Shown piece by piece: positions 12,504 through 22,400 of a stretch of DNA of 64,000 bases; position 1 is the first letter of the stretch, and each line of letters starts with the position of its first letter. The translations under genes and the position numbers were made by a program. The stretch is taken from the NCBI GenBank assembly GCA_032164245.1, contig JAVMKO010000017.1, positions 19,072,756-19,136,755 on the forward strand, written 5' to 3'. The notes below the pieces were generated by a model. It saw only the letters and a program-made list of their open reading frames with translations, was not told where the DNA came from and did not search any database. The stretch comes from Sternotherus odoratus. Taxonomy: Eukaryota > Chordata > Testudines > Kinosternidae.

Positions 12504-14128
12504 CTGGCATGTTGTATATACGATCATTTCCTCACTTGTTTAAATAGTGCAGCTTGTGTTGGCAGCGCTCTCACTCCACTCCAAATGGTTTGCATCATGC
12601 TTAAAGCACCCTCCCTCCCCCGGCCACAAGACTCTCGGAGGAAAGCAGCCAGGGCTTTTTTCCTCCTCTAAAGAGGAGAGTGATAAATAGGTGACTAGAG
12701 AGAAGCAGACACCATGTGTTAACGTACAAAAGGCTTTTAGGAATAGAAAGCCTTCCCCGCTGCCTGCGCTCTGTTTTCCGTTCCTGGCTCTGGGACCCGG
12801 GCTAGCCTGAGCCTTCCTCGGCTGTTGGTTTTTAGAAGAATGAAATCAGCTCCCTTGTTGATGTGGGCTTGGGTTCCATTCTGTGCCACCGCCCAGCGGC
12901 TGTGGCTGAGAAGGTGCCTGCACTGGCCATGTGCACGCCTGCTGGCGTGGAGAGGGAGAGTGACAGTAGGCTGAGGCCCCCCCGGGCAGGGCAGGAGTGA
13001 GGAGTGGAGTTGCTCAGTCCCGGAGCTGTCCCTCACAGGGGAGGATGTGGTGGTGTTTCCCTGATAGAGGACTCTAGGGAGAGCCGTGGAGCTGCTGGGA
13101 GCAGTCGTGGGGGGGGGGCTGGCCCTAGACGTGCCTTTCCAGGTGTCACTTCTCCATGACCTGTTCCTGAACTGACCGTGAGAAATCTGGGACCCTCGTG
13201 CGAAGGGGAACCTGAGAGATGCTAATTTCTGTTTCACTTCCCTGTCTGCCCCGCTGCCGGTTGTAATGCTGCACTGGGGCAGAGCGGAGAACACCGTCAC
13301 GGGCCCTGTTTCACGAAGCGCCCGGCTCCAGGAAGGGACCATCACAAGAGGGGCTGTAGGAGCATGTTCCTGGGCTTTGAAATAGCGACCCGGAAGTGGC
13401 TGTTTCTTTTCCCCAGGGAAGCTGCCTTGCAGACTGGCTTGGGCTGGGTTCTTCTGGGCCATGCTGGGCAGGAGACAGTCTGACTCAGGCCATATAGTCA
13501 GCAGTGATGACAGGCCCAAAGCCGATACGTGACCTGCAGTCCGCGCGTCGAGCCCATGACAGTAATGGCAGCAGCCGCCCAGAGAGCTCAATGTACCTGC
13601 CGTGTCAGCATTCCCTGGCTCTGCCATTTCCCACTGTGCCTTCCCCAAGCACTGCCATCTCCAAGCCCTCGGTGAGCCGGAGAGCAGCCACAGAGCTTTC
13701 TCCCGCCGTGGTCCCCGGTGTCGGTGTCTCTCACAGCGAAGCAGCATCCCCCCAACATCAGGGGGTTTCTAGGTTGTTGGTAGAGAATGTGAAACTGCCC
13801 CTCTCAGGACTAAATTCTCACACCTTGCTGCTGAGGAAATGTCTCATTGTTTCCTTTGCAGCCAGTTCTTCACAACCCCGTTTCATTCGCACAGGTGCTA
13901 AACACATTGCCGTGGTCCCCAGACTGCATGTGACAGTCACTTAACCTAAATACAGCAGATCCCTAGGAAGAGAGAGACACGTGGATTTTAGCCCCTCTCT
14001 GATAATACCTGAGATTGGACTGGCAAGTCTTTGGGGCAGGGTCTGTGTTTTTATCTCAAAGAATAAATTCTGAGCATTGCAATTGCCGGTTCTTCTGTGC
14101 GTTCCCTCAGTCCCGCTCTGTGGTAGAG

Positions 14129-14347
14129 TGCTGAGGTCCATCAGAGCCTCTTCACAGCCTGCATTTCCCAGCGGGTCCCGGGCGACCCTTGGAGGATACA
14201 GTGCTGAGGTCCATCAGAGCCTCTTCACAGCCTGCATTTCCCAGCGGGTCCCGGGCGACCCTTGGAGGATACAGTGCTGAGGTCCATCAGAGCCTCTTCA
14301 CAGCCTGCATTTCCCAGCGGGTCCCGGGAGACCCTTGGAGGAACATG
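14129..14347. repeat. 73-bp minisatellite, three units
   Basis: Units start at 14129, 14202 and 14275 and begin 'tgctgaggtccatcagagcc'. The units are nearly identical; the third has 'gggagaccc' for 'gggcgaccc' and diverges after 'ggagga'. The array is intronic and not coding. Confidence 0.92.
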
Positions 14348-16230
14348 TCCCATCACCTTTTGTTGCTGGAGGCTCTGCAGTGGGCTTCAGGCTGGAGCCA
14401 GCATGTCTTCTCATGCACTTCCACTGGGGTTGAGTTCTGGGCTGAGTATTGCATGGTGGTGTTTTAAGTGGTGTGTGTTGGGTGAATACCTGCTGAAACA
14501 CACACTTGTATGCAGTGGAATAGAGTGATGTATACCGATCAACTGCAGCAAAGCGAGGCTTCATACCGTGCCCACAGGTTCACAGACTGTGGGCATCCCT
14601 CCCACTGGGAGCCGGTCCCATGCCTTTCGTCTCCGGCTCTTACCTCGCTTTGCTCCCCAGGCAGGTGCTGAGTATGACGGTGTGGTGGAGTGAGGGTGCT
14701 GGCAGAGGGGACGGTAAAGAATGTGGTTTTCATCTGTGCCTGTGTGGTGCTGGTGGGGGGGCTGCCAGTGGCAAACACCTGGATTGACTGAAAACCGCAT
14801 GGCCTGGTTAGTCCATCTGCCCTGTGCACTGGGGCATTCTCCCGGCAGTCTCGGGCATCTGATGGTTTCTGCCACACGTGCTGGCCAGTGAGGCAAGAGG
14901 GCTCCTGTGGAGTTGGTGGTAAGACCATGACCGGGCTGTGGAACTCCTGGCGGGGAGAGCGCCGGTGTGGCCATTCTGGAGACGTGCCTGGATGCACCTC
15001 ATCACTCAGTGCGCACAGCTCAGCCCGTCATTTCCAGTTGAACAGCACGTGCATCTGTGTGCCTAAGCCTGCACCTGAGCAGCAGACCCTGTGTGAGCCC
15101 AGCCAGAGCGATGTGGAAGAGAAAGTGTTAATGTCCCTTCCCACAATACATGTCTGTGAATGGGGGGTCCTGAAACCTGAGCCCCTCTCTCTCCTCCCCC
15201 AGCCCTGACACATGTTAATAAAAGGTTTTTAAATCCCAATAAAAAGGCAGCAGCCCCAGCTCACTGGGGTCCGGGGCCCTGTGTCCTGGGGAAGGCCCTT
15301 CGCAAATGTGGTTTTTGCATTTTCACGTTTTTGGCTGGTGAATAAGATTGAGGAGAAATGCTCCTTCCCCTGATAACAATACAGCGAGACGCAGGATCAG
15401 CAGTGTGTGGATTAAAACCAGACGGTGAATGATTAATACACTTGCTTATGGGGCTAGTCACTACAACTCCCTCCACTGAACAAAAAGGAGCCTTTCTCTG
15501 TGCACATGTTCATAGGAACATGCTTTTCGTACGTGTGTGGTGAACTCTCACCACTGGCAGGACCCCAAGTGGAATGTCTCCGGCCCGGTCCCAGAAGGGA
15601 GGCGAATCCCTGCCGTGTGTCTCTGGAGGAGACACTCCACTCTGGGGATTGGCCCTGCAGGCTCCTGCAGTCATGGGGGGCCCATTTAGTTTTTCATACC
15701 TTCCTGATGACCACTCAGCTGCCCACGACGAGCATGGTCACCTGCTGGGGGATGGTCAAACGATTGATCCCAAACCTGGTTCTGTTAAGAGCCTTCCTTA
15801 CGCCGTGACAAGTACTCGTCTCTTTTCTGTGGTTCCAGGCTTTCTGAACTATTGATCTCTCATATGTTCTGGGTTTCCATAACTGCTGGCCACTGCATTG
15901 GCCTCTGAGGAGCCCTCTTTGTTAGGCTTGGGCTAACAGTCGCCCATTTAGCTAGCAGAGCATTGAGATGCTTATTAGCAAGATGCAGTTTTCTTAAGAC
16001 TTTCAGCTCTTTCTTTGTATGAAGTGCCCAGAAAGAGCCCCAGTGGAAGGGCCGGAGCAATAAGCATTGGAATGCCTCGTGAAAACCTAGGTCCTGTCCT
16101 CCTGAGATGACAGATCTGTGGTAGTCACCTGAAAGCCTCCTGGGGCAGAGGCGAGGACATTTACCTTCCTGAGAGGGGCTCTGAAGTTTGTTGTCTTGAG
16201 CTAAAAGAAAAGCAGCTGGGGGAGGCCTAG

Positions 16231-16426
16231 CAGGAGGAAGTTCCCAAGGGGTAGTGGTAGAACAATGTCGGTAATGAGTATTAAAGGCTTTGGGCTCCCT
16301 TTGGCCACCCATCTGTTGAGCAGAACCTTCCTCCCCGAGTCATCTCACTGATCGCAGCAGGGCTTCTTAAAACACAGTGCTGCCCCGCAGGAGGAAGTTC
16401 CCATGGGGGGTGGTAGAACAATGGAC
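16231..16426. repeat. 157-bp host tandem duplication, copy 1 and start of copy 2
   Basis: The sequence beginning 'caggaggaagttccca' at 16231 recurs at 16388. Copy 2 runs to 16426, where the Gypsy element starts, and resumes after the element at 22264 with 'ggtaatgagtattaaaggct'. A third partial start ('caggaggaagg') follows at about 22388. So the Gypsy element is inserted inside the second copy of an older tandem duplication. Confidence 0.85.
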
Positions 16427-17071
16427 TGTGGCAAAGCTTTGGCCTTCTCCCTGTGGGTACTGCACTTCCAGGTGGTTTGTGCTAGCCTCAGAGGCTCACT
16501 GTGATTAGTTAGGGGAGGTAGAAAAGGGGGGAGCCCGGGCCCACCCTCTACTCCGGGCTCCAGCCCAGGGACCCTAATAGTATCAGATAAGATGGCTGAC
16601 CTTTTAGGCACCAAACACCATACAATTCCCTGGGCTACTTCCCCTCAGCAGTCCCCCGCTTCTTCCAACTTCTGTTCACCCTTACCTCAGGGCCTCCTTC
16701 CAAACTCCCTCCACTCCAACGCCTCCCAAACTGCTCTCTGCTCCAACGCCTCCCAAACTGCTCTCTGCTCCAACGCCTTCCAAACTGCTCTCTGCTCCAA
16801 CGCCTCCCAAACTCCTGCCACCCACACCCACCTGACTAAATGGGAGGGCTTTTAAGTGGTTTCAGCCAGCCCCTGATTGGCTTCAGGTGTCCCAATCAGG
16901 CTAGCTGTTTCTGCTGCTTTCTAGAACCTTCTTAATTGGCCCCAGGTGTCTTGAGTGGCCTGGAGTAGCCTTTGTTTGGCTATCCAGGGAACAAAGAGAC
17001 CTGCACATCCTGAGACTGATATACCTGCCTTCCAGCACTCTCCTGTACCCTTCTGGCCTGACTCCGTCACA
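16427..17071 (-). repeat. 3' LTR of the Gypsy element
   Basis: 645 bp, bounded by TGTG...CACA on the plus strand. It is homologous along its length to 21648-22263. It contains a 27-bp internal tandem array (unit begins 'ctccaacgcctcccaaactg') with four units, the last partial, against three in the other LTR, which explains most of the length difference. Confidence 0.93.
16707..16815. repeat. 27-bp tandem array inside the 3' LTR
   Basis: Four consecutive units (the last partial) of 'ctccaacgcctcccaaactg' plus 'ctctctg'. The other LTR has one unit fewer, so unit number changed after insertion or during reverse transcription. Confidence 0.9.
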
Positions 17072-17767
17072 TATCCCACATATCCCTCTCCCCTGCTCAA
17101 CACCAAGGGGTTGGGCAGCTTGGGTCGACATACAATGCACTCGTGATAAGCCATCTGCATTGCCATGACGACTTCCGGCTCTGTGCTGTATGCGGAACTG
17201 GAAACGTTGGAGGGATAAAAACCATCTAGTCACCCTTTCATTTTTCTCCTTGTTCTGCTGCATCCACTGAAGAGGGGCATGGTCAGTCACGAGGGTAAAT
17301 TTTCTTCCTAGCAGGTAGTATCTTAGTGTTTCCATGGCCCACTTAACAGCAAGGCATTCCCTCTCAACCACAGCGTACTTCTGTTCTCTTGGGAGGAGTT
17401 TTCTACTGAGATAGAGGATTGGATGTTCTTCTTCCCCGACCATCTGGGATAGGACAGGCCCTAGTCCTACTTCGGATGCGTCTGTCTGCAAGATGAACTC
17501 CTTAGTGAAGTCTGGGGCTATAAGTACGGGGTCACTGCAAAGGGCTGGCCGCAGATCTGTAAATGCCCTCTCTGCTGTGTCTGTCCATCGTACCATCTCA
17601 GGTCCCTGAGCTTTTATGAGCTCAGTCAGGGCACTTGCCCTGGTGGCAAAATGGGGAATAAAGCCTCGACAGTACCCCACTACCCCCAGAAATGCGCGGA
17701 CTTGTTTCTTGCGAACCAGTCGGGGCCAGTTTTGGATGGCCTCTAGTTTATTGAGCTGGGGTTTCAC
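17072..17767 (-). pseudogene. RNase H region of the Gypsy Pol
   Basis: This continues the RT frame after an in-frame TGA at 17774-17776. It contains the RT connection (FLGVVGYCRGFIPHF) and RNase H motifs with acidic residues: QTDASEVGLG, ERECLAVKWAME, LVTDHAPLQW and GNADGLSR. The frame reaches the LTR about 65 bp after the last RNase H motif, so no integrase follows; the integrase lies upstream instead. The copy is non-functional because of the flanking stop. Confidence 0.92.
17076..17096 (-). other. Polypurine-tract-like sequence before the 3' LTR
   Basis: On the minus strand a purine-rich run ('gcaggggagaggga') lies immediately upstream of the LTR start TGTGAC, where plus-strand DNA priming would occur. 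It is separated from the LTR by a short 'tatgtgggata'. Confidence 0.6.
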
Positions 17768-17773
17768 TACTCC

Positions 17774-18553
17774 TCATCCCGCAATGTAGCCCAGATACCT
17801 AGCCTCCGTTAGTCCTATGGCACACTTAGCAGGGTTTGCAGTAAGACCAGCACGCCTTAGGGTATCAAGGACAGCTTTGACCTTTTCCAGGTGGGTTTCC
17901 CAGTCTGAGGTATGAATAACCACATCATCCAGGTAGGCAGCCGCACAACTTGAATGGGGGCGCAATAGCTTATCCATAAGGCGCTGAAAGGTAGCTGGGG
18001 CCCCATGTAGACCAAATGGAAGGACTGTATATTGAAACAGTCCCTCTGGGGTGGAGAAATCAGTCTTCTCCTTTGCGTCTTCAGCAAGGGGGATCTGCCA
18101 GTACCCTTTAGTTAAGTCTAGAGTGGTCAGGAAACGGGCATTTCCCAGGCGGTCCACTAACTCGTCTATCCGGGGTATAGGATATGCGTCAAACTGGGAC
18201 ACTTCATTCAGTCGACAGAAGTCATTGCAAAACCTTGTGGAGCTATCTGGTTTGGGTACTAACACGATTGGGCTAGACCACTGACTGTGGGACTCTTCAA
18301 TTACCCCTAACTCCAACATTTTCTTTACTTCTGCTCTGATTTCTTCTCTTTTGGCTGCTGGCACCCGGTAAGGCCTCAGCGTCACCTTGGCCCCAGGGTT
18401 TGTAATGATGTGGTGATACGTCTCCGTTGTTTGTCCTGGCCGAGATGAGAATACCTCTTGGTTCCGATTGATCATCTCGACCACCTCCTTTCTTTGGGCT
18501 GGTGTTAAATCAGGAGACACCTTCACCTGCTCGGGGTTTTGGTTCTCCTGCAA
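17774..18553 (-). pseudogene. Reverse transcriptase domain of the Gypsy Pol
   Basis: 260 codons including stop. Motifs in order are an N-terminal region with VTLRPYRVP; MLELGVIEESHSQWSSPIVL; the catalytic aspartate block LDLTKGYWQIPL (Asp at residue 146); LPFGLHGAPATFQRLMD; and the active site YLDD (residues 207-210). The family is Ty3/Gypsy (Metaviridae) by the SPIVLVPK and LPFGL.GAPATFQ blocks. The domain is separated from the integrase C-terminus upstream by a TGA at 18593-18595 and from RNase H by a TGA at 17774-17776. Confidence 0.95.
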
Positions 18554-18592
18554 TGGGTCCTTTTGAGCAACTACACATGCTTCTTGGGTATG

Positions 18593-18883
18593 TCAGGGTT
18601 TTAGAAGGTTGATGTGGTATATCTGCTCTAGTTTTCGACGTCCCGGTTGTCTCACCTTGTAATTTACTTTTCCAACAGGTTCTCCTACTTCATAGGGCCC
18701 TTGCCAATGGGCCAACAACTTACTTTCAGCCGTGGGTACCAGTACCATCACTCGGTCACCAGGTTGGAACTGACAAACCTTGGCTTGACGGTTGTAGTAG
18801 GTTCTCTGGGCCTCTTGGGCCTTTTCTAGGTGCTCCCTCACTATGGGAGTGACCCGGGCTATCCGGTCCCTCATCTGTAGCAC
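18593..18883 (-). pseudogene. Integrase C-terminal domain of the Gypsy Pol
   Basis: This stretch resumes the integrase frame after a TGA at 18953-18955. It has QRTYYNRQAKVCQFQPGDRV and LAHWQGPYEVGEPVGKVNY, the small SH3-like C-terminal region with the 'GPYEV' pattern seen in Gypsy integrases (sometimes called GPY/F). It ends IYHINLLKP and then a TGA. Confidence 0.9.
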
Positions 18884-18952
18884 ATGTTCTATTACGTTCT
18901 TCCCCTCACTGGGTTCCTCCTCCCAGATTTCCTTGGCTATGTCCAGGATGCC

Positions 18953-19579
18953 TCAGGGGTTGCGTCTATACAGTAGCTCAAAGGGGGAGAATCCAGTGGA
19001 AGCTTGGGGCACCTCACGGATGGCAAACATGAGGTATGGTAGTAGGTTGTCCCAATCTTTCCCATCTTTGCTTACCACTTTTCTTATCATGGCCTTGAGG
19101 GTCCGGTTAAATCTTTCCACCAGCCCATCAGTTTGTGGATGGTAAACTGAGGTACGCAGGGTCTGGACATGGAGCAGGGAACACAGGTCCTTGATTAGCT
19201 TGGACATGAATGGTGTTCCCTGGTCTGTGAGGATTTCTTTTGGCAGCCCTACCCGGGCAAAGATTGCCACTAATTCTTTGGCAATGTTCTTGGAGGCTGT
19301 GTTTCGTAAGGGGACAGCTTCTGGATACCTGGTTGCGTAGTCTAGGATGACAAGCACATACTGGTGGCCTCGGGTTGTTTTCTCTAGTGGCCCCACAAGG
19401 TCCATAGCGATCCACTCGAACGGAACTTCGATGACCGGCAGGGGTACCAGAGGAGCTCTTAGATGTGGGTGAGGGCTGTGCAGTTGACATTCGGGGCAGG
19501 AGGCACAGTACCGCTGGACATCTTCATGTACCCCCAGCCAGAAGAACCTGCGTAAGATCCGTGCCTGGGTTTTCTCCAC
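18953..19579 (-). pseudogene. Integrase catalytic core of the Gypsy Pol
   Basis: About 208 residues. It begins just after the frameshift near 19586 that splits the zinc-binding region. CASCPEC supplies the CC of the HHCC finger, and the His pair lies in the preceding frame ([10 protein letters not shown]). The catalytic triad is Asp 60 (AMDLVGP), Asp 119 (LTDQGTPF) and Glu 155 (DGLVERFNR), with exactly 35 residues between the last two (DD35E). It ends at TGA 18953-18955. It lies upstream of the RT in reading order, which is unusual for Ty3/Gypsy. Confidence 0.95.
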
Positions 19580-21177
19580 TCCAGGTGCCCTCCAAAAAGG
19601 TGGCTGTGAGTAAGGCTTAATATTGCCTTCTGGCGTTTCCGGGGCACAAGGAGCTGGTGTACTTCTTGCTCCTGCATATGTACGACCTGGTATAGGAGAT
19701 TCCTTTTTATCACAAAATAAGGCCCTGGTCCCCGGGCCTTTCCCTCTATAGGTATTCCATCTATTTTGGCTACCTCCTTCCTGGCATTCTCGTACCTTGG
19801 GTCTTCCACCTGGCCTCGTCCAAAAGTCTCTCTCCCGGGACTTATCAGCCCGAATTCTAAGGGACCTATCTCTGCCTTCTCGGCTGGCACTGAGAGGTTG
19901 GGGTTGGAACCGGTTTCTGACTCCTCTTCCATCTCTGGGCTCTCTCCCTCAGTTGCCTGTGTTCGTCTGCCTATACAAGCGGCCCTCTGTCCTTGTATCA
20001 GGATTCGGGTACCTAAGGCCTTGGCCGCACTTCTTTCTCTCTTGGTCTGTCGACCTTTCCCTGGGACAGGGAATAGTTTCCTGGGATATTTCTGCAAAAA
20101 TTGGGAGGTGACATTCTGCCGGGAAGTCTCCTGAAGTTCAGGGAGCTCCCCTCCCTCCCGTTCCTTTGGTGGGAGCAAGTTTCCAAACCCAGGGAAATCT
20201 CTACCTATGAGCACTGGATACGGGAGGTTTGGAACTACACCTGCTTTCACCTCAGTGATATTTCCTTGAATTTCAATTTTCACTGGTATGACAGGATAGT
20301 AACTAACAGTCCCATGGACACAGGTTACCCCCGTACGCTGTGCCTGCATTAACTGGCTGCGCTTCACTAATTTACCTGAAATTAGGGTGATAGCACTCCC
20401 CGAGTCTACAAGTGCTATGGTTTCTGCCCCATTCAACTTCACCTGCCTTGTATATTTATGCGGGGTAACTGCGACCCCTACAATATTTAGTAGGCTGCAT
20501 GGGTCTGTCCCATCCCCCAAGTTGCATTGCATTGGCTCTATGATATTGGGGCACTGGGCAGCTATGTGCCCCAACTCCCCGCACCTGTAACACCTATAAT
20601 TGCTTCTAGTCACTCCCCTATCACGTAGGTTAAGGATTTTAGCCCCAGGACCGCCCCCACTCAGGCCTTTCTCTCCCTTCTGGGATCTCAACTGGTTTTC
20701 AGCCTCCTTTTTCTTCCACCTAGGACTTCCCAGGGGTTTGGCTGCCTGTCCCTCCATGCTCGGGGTCGAGTGTTTGATTAGTGGGAGGCCTTCCTGGGGT
20801 AGCTGGGTCAATTCCATGGCTATCATCCGTCTTTCCACCAAGGTGATCATTTCGTCGTAGGTGGACGGATCGTTCTGGCATACCCACTTTCGGAGATCTG
20901 GCGGCAGTCTCCTCATGTAATGGTCCAGGACCAAAGTCTCTAAAATCTCCTCTGGGCTGCATGCCTCAGGCCGTAACCACTTCCGAGCAAGGTGTATGAG
21001 GTCGAATATTTGGGACCTTGGAGGGTTGTTCTCCCTGTATTTCCACTCCTGGAACCTCTGGGCCCGTACTGCTGCTGTCAGCCCTGATCGTGCTAAGATC
21101 TCTGCCTTCAGCCGGGAATAGTCAGCGGCATCCTCGCTGGGCAGATCAAAGAGAGCCTTCTTGGCCTCTCCGCACAA
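19459..21177 (-). pseudogene. Gypsy Gag C-terminal part (SCAN-like capsid, CCHC) plus protease
   Basis: 572 residues in one frame. Residues about 36-117 resemble the SCAN dimerisation domain, with [24 protein letters not shown] and a final ITLVERRM helix. A CX2CX4HX4C zinc knuckle sits at residues 196-209 (20551-20592). The aspartic protease motif is [11 protein letters not shown] near residue 257, with VLIGRDF further on at about 322. A long linker follows and then the start of the integrase HHCC finger, where a lost base near 19586 shifts frame; the last ~40 residues are out-of-frame read-through. Gag, protease and integrase thus appear to be one continuous frame in the ancestor. Confidence 0.93.
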
Positions 21178-21199
21178 AAAAGGGGCGAGAATACTGGCC

Positions 21200-21526
21200 C
21201 ACTGCTCCTGGGGCCATGCCTCACGCTGAGCAGTCTTTCAAATGAGAGGAGATATGCCTCTACAGCATCATCTACCGTCATTTTTGACAGACAACCGGTG
21301 GCCTTCAGGGTTCGCGTCCCATCGGACACCCGGGCCTGGGCGGTGAGGATCTTCAGCTGGTCACTACCTCATGCAGGAGGGCTCGATCTTGGGTCGCCTG
21401 GCTCATTAACAATTGGTTGGTTTCCTGCTGTAACCTCATGGACTCCTGTTGTGCAATCGCCTGAGCCTGGGTTGCCTCCTGCTGGACTGCCGTGGCTTGC
21501 ACCAGTGCCCTCACCAACTCCTCCAT
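21200..21526 (-). pseudogene. Gypsy Gag N-terminal part, frameshifted
   Basis: The likely Gag start is the Met at 21524-21526, about 120 bases after the primer-binding site. It begins MEELVRALVQATAVQQEATQ, and a Gln-rich probable coiled coil follows. A one-base shift near 21357 and another near 21230 move the reading through three frames before it joins the SCAN-like part. The region between them contains [17 protein letters not shown], typical of the N-terminal capsid in this lineage. Confidence 0.85.
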
Positions 21527-21626
21527 TGTGGTACAAACAAAAACCGCCCCAAAAAAATAAAAAAATCCCAGTGCACTTTTTTTTAAAAAAATAATTTCTT
21601 TGTTCCGCTGTGCTGTGAACAATCGA

Positions 21627-21645
21627 AATCCCACCTCTGACACCA
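21627..21645 (-). other. Primer-binding site, tRNA-Leu-like
   Basis: On the minus strand 'tggtgtcagaggtgggatt' begins two bases after the 5' LTR end. It is nearly complementary to the 3' end of vertebrate tRNA-Leu (..ATCCCACTCCTGACA-CCA), with only an AG/GA swap in the first 17 bases. The position and the leading TGG are as expected for minus-strand priming. Confidence 0.75.
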
Positions 21646-21647
21646 GT

Positions 21648-22263
21648 TGTGCCAAAGCTTTGGCCTTCTCCCTGTGGGTACTGCACTTCCAGGTGGTTTG
21701 TGCTAGCCTCAGAGGCTTACTGTGATTAGTTAGGGGAGGTAGAAAGGGGGGGAGCCCGGGCCCACCCTCTACTCCGGGCTCCAGCCCAGGGACCCTAATA
21801 GTATCAGATAAGATGGCTGACCTTTTAGGCACCAAACACCATGCAATTCCCTGGGCTACTTCCTCACAGCAGTCCCCCGCTTCTTCCAACTTCTCTTCAC
21901 CCTTACCTCAGGGCCTCCTTCCAAACTCCCTCCACTCCAACGCCTCCCAAACTGCTCTCTGCTCCAACGCCTCCCAAACTGCTCTCTGCTCCAACGCCTC
22001 CCAAACTCCTGCCACCCACACCCACCTGACTAAATGGGAGGGTTTTTAAGTGGTTTCAGCCAGCTCCTGATTGGCTTCAGGTGTCCCAATCAGGCTAGCT
22101 GTTTCTGCTGCTTTCTAGAACCTTCTTAATTGGCCCCAGGTGTCTTGATTGGCCTGGAGTAGCCTTTGTTTGGCTATCCAGGGAACAGAGACCTGCACAT
22201 CCTGAGACTGATAAACCTGCCTTCCAGCACTCTCCTATACCCTTCTGGCCTGACTCCGTCACA
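21648..22263 (-). repeat. 5' LTR of the Gypsy element
   Basis: 616 bp. On the minus strand it begins TGTGACGGAGTC and ends GGCACA. It matches the 3' LTR apart from scattered substitutions and one missing 27-bp unit (three units here). No ORF is claimed. Confidence 0.93.
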
Positions 22264-22400
22264 GTAGGTAATGAGTATTAAAGGCTTTGGGCTCCCTTTG
22301 GCCACCCATCTGTTGAGCAGAACCTTACTCCCCGAGTAATCTCACTGATCGCAGCAGGGCTTCTCTCAGAACACAGTGCTGCCCCGCAGGAGGAAGGGTG
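22264..22400. repeat. 157-bp host duplication, remainder of copy 2
   Basis: 'ggtaatgagtattaaaggct' onward matches 16270-16390, for example 'gccacccatctgttgagcag', with a few substitutions. It ends at the repeated 'gccccgcaggaggaag'. See the entry at 16231-16426. Confidence 0.85.

Larger units (their letters stand above)
12295..16230 (+). other. Proximal part of the 29.2 kb SMG6 intron
   Basis: No exon was recognised. It contains a (GT)n/(GC)n microsatellite and a 73-bp three-unit minisatellite. A 336-codon open frame on the minus strand at 12737-13747 is GC-driven and low complexity, and resembles no family I know. Confidence 0.55.
16427..22263 (-). mobile_element. Ty3/Gypsy LTR retrotransposon, Gmr1-like (SCAN-like capsid, integrase before RT)
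   Basis: This 5.84 kb element reads on the minus strand, antisense to SMG6. In its reading direction it has: 5' LTR, tRNA-Leu-like primer-binding site, Gag with a SCAN-like capsid and CCHC knuckle, aspartic protease (DSG), integrase (HHCC, DD35E, C-terminal domain), reverse transcriptase (YLDD), RNase H, a purine-rich tract and 3' LTR. Placing integrase ahead of RT is the arrangement described for Gmr1 from Atlantic cod, and a SCAN-like capsid is reported for that lineage. The frame is broken by three single-base shifts (about 21357, 21230 and 19586) and three TGA codons (18953-18955, 18593-18595, 17774-17776), so the copy is defective. The LTRs differ by roughly a dozen or more substitutions and one 27-bp repeat unit, suggesting a moderately young insertion. 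A clean target duplication is not visible (flanks GGAC and GTAG). Confidence 0.95.

Noticed and set aside
12737..13747. 336-codon minus-strand frame in the long intron
   Set aside because: No recognisable domain or splice context; GC-rich sequence readily gives such frames.
16427..17071. Short Ser/Pro-rich open frames within the LTRs
   Set aside because: They translate the 27-bp LTR repeat and are shared by both LTRs; they are not genes.
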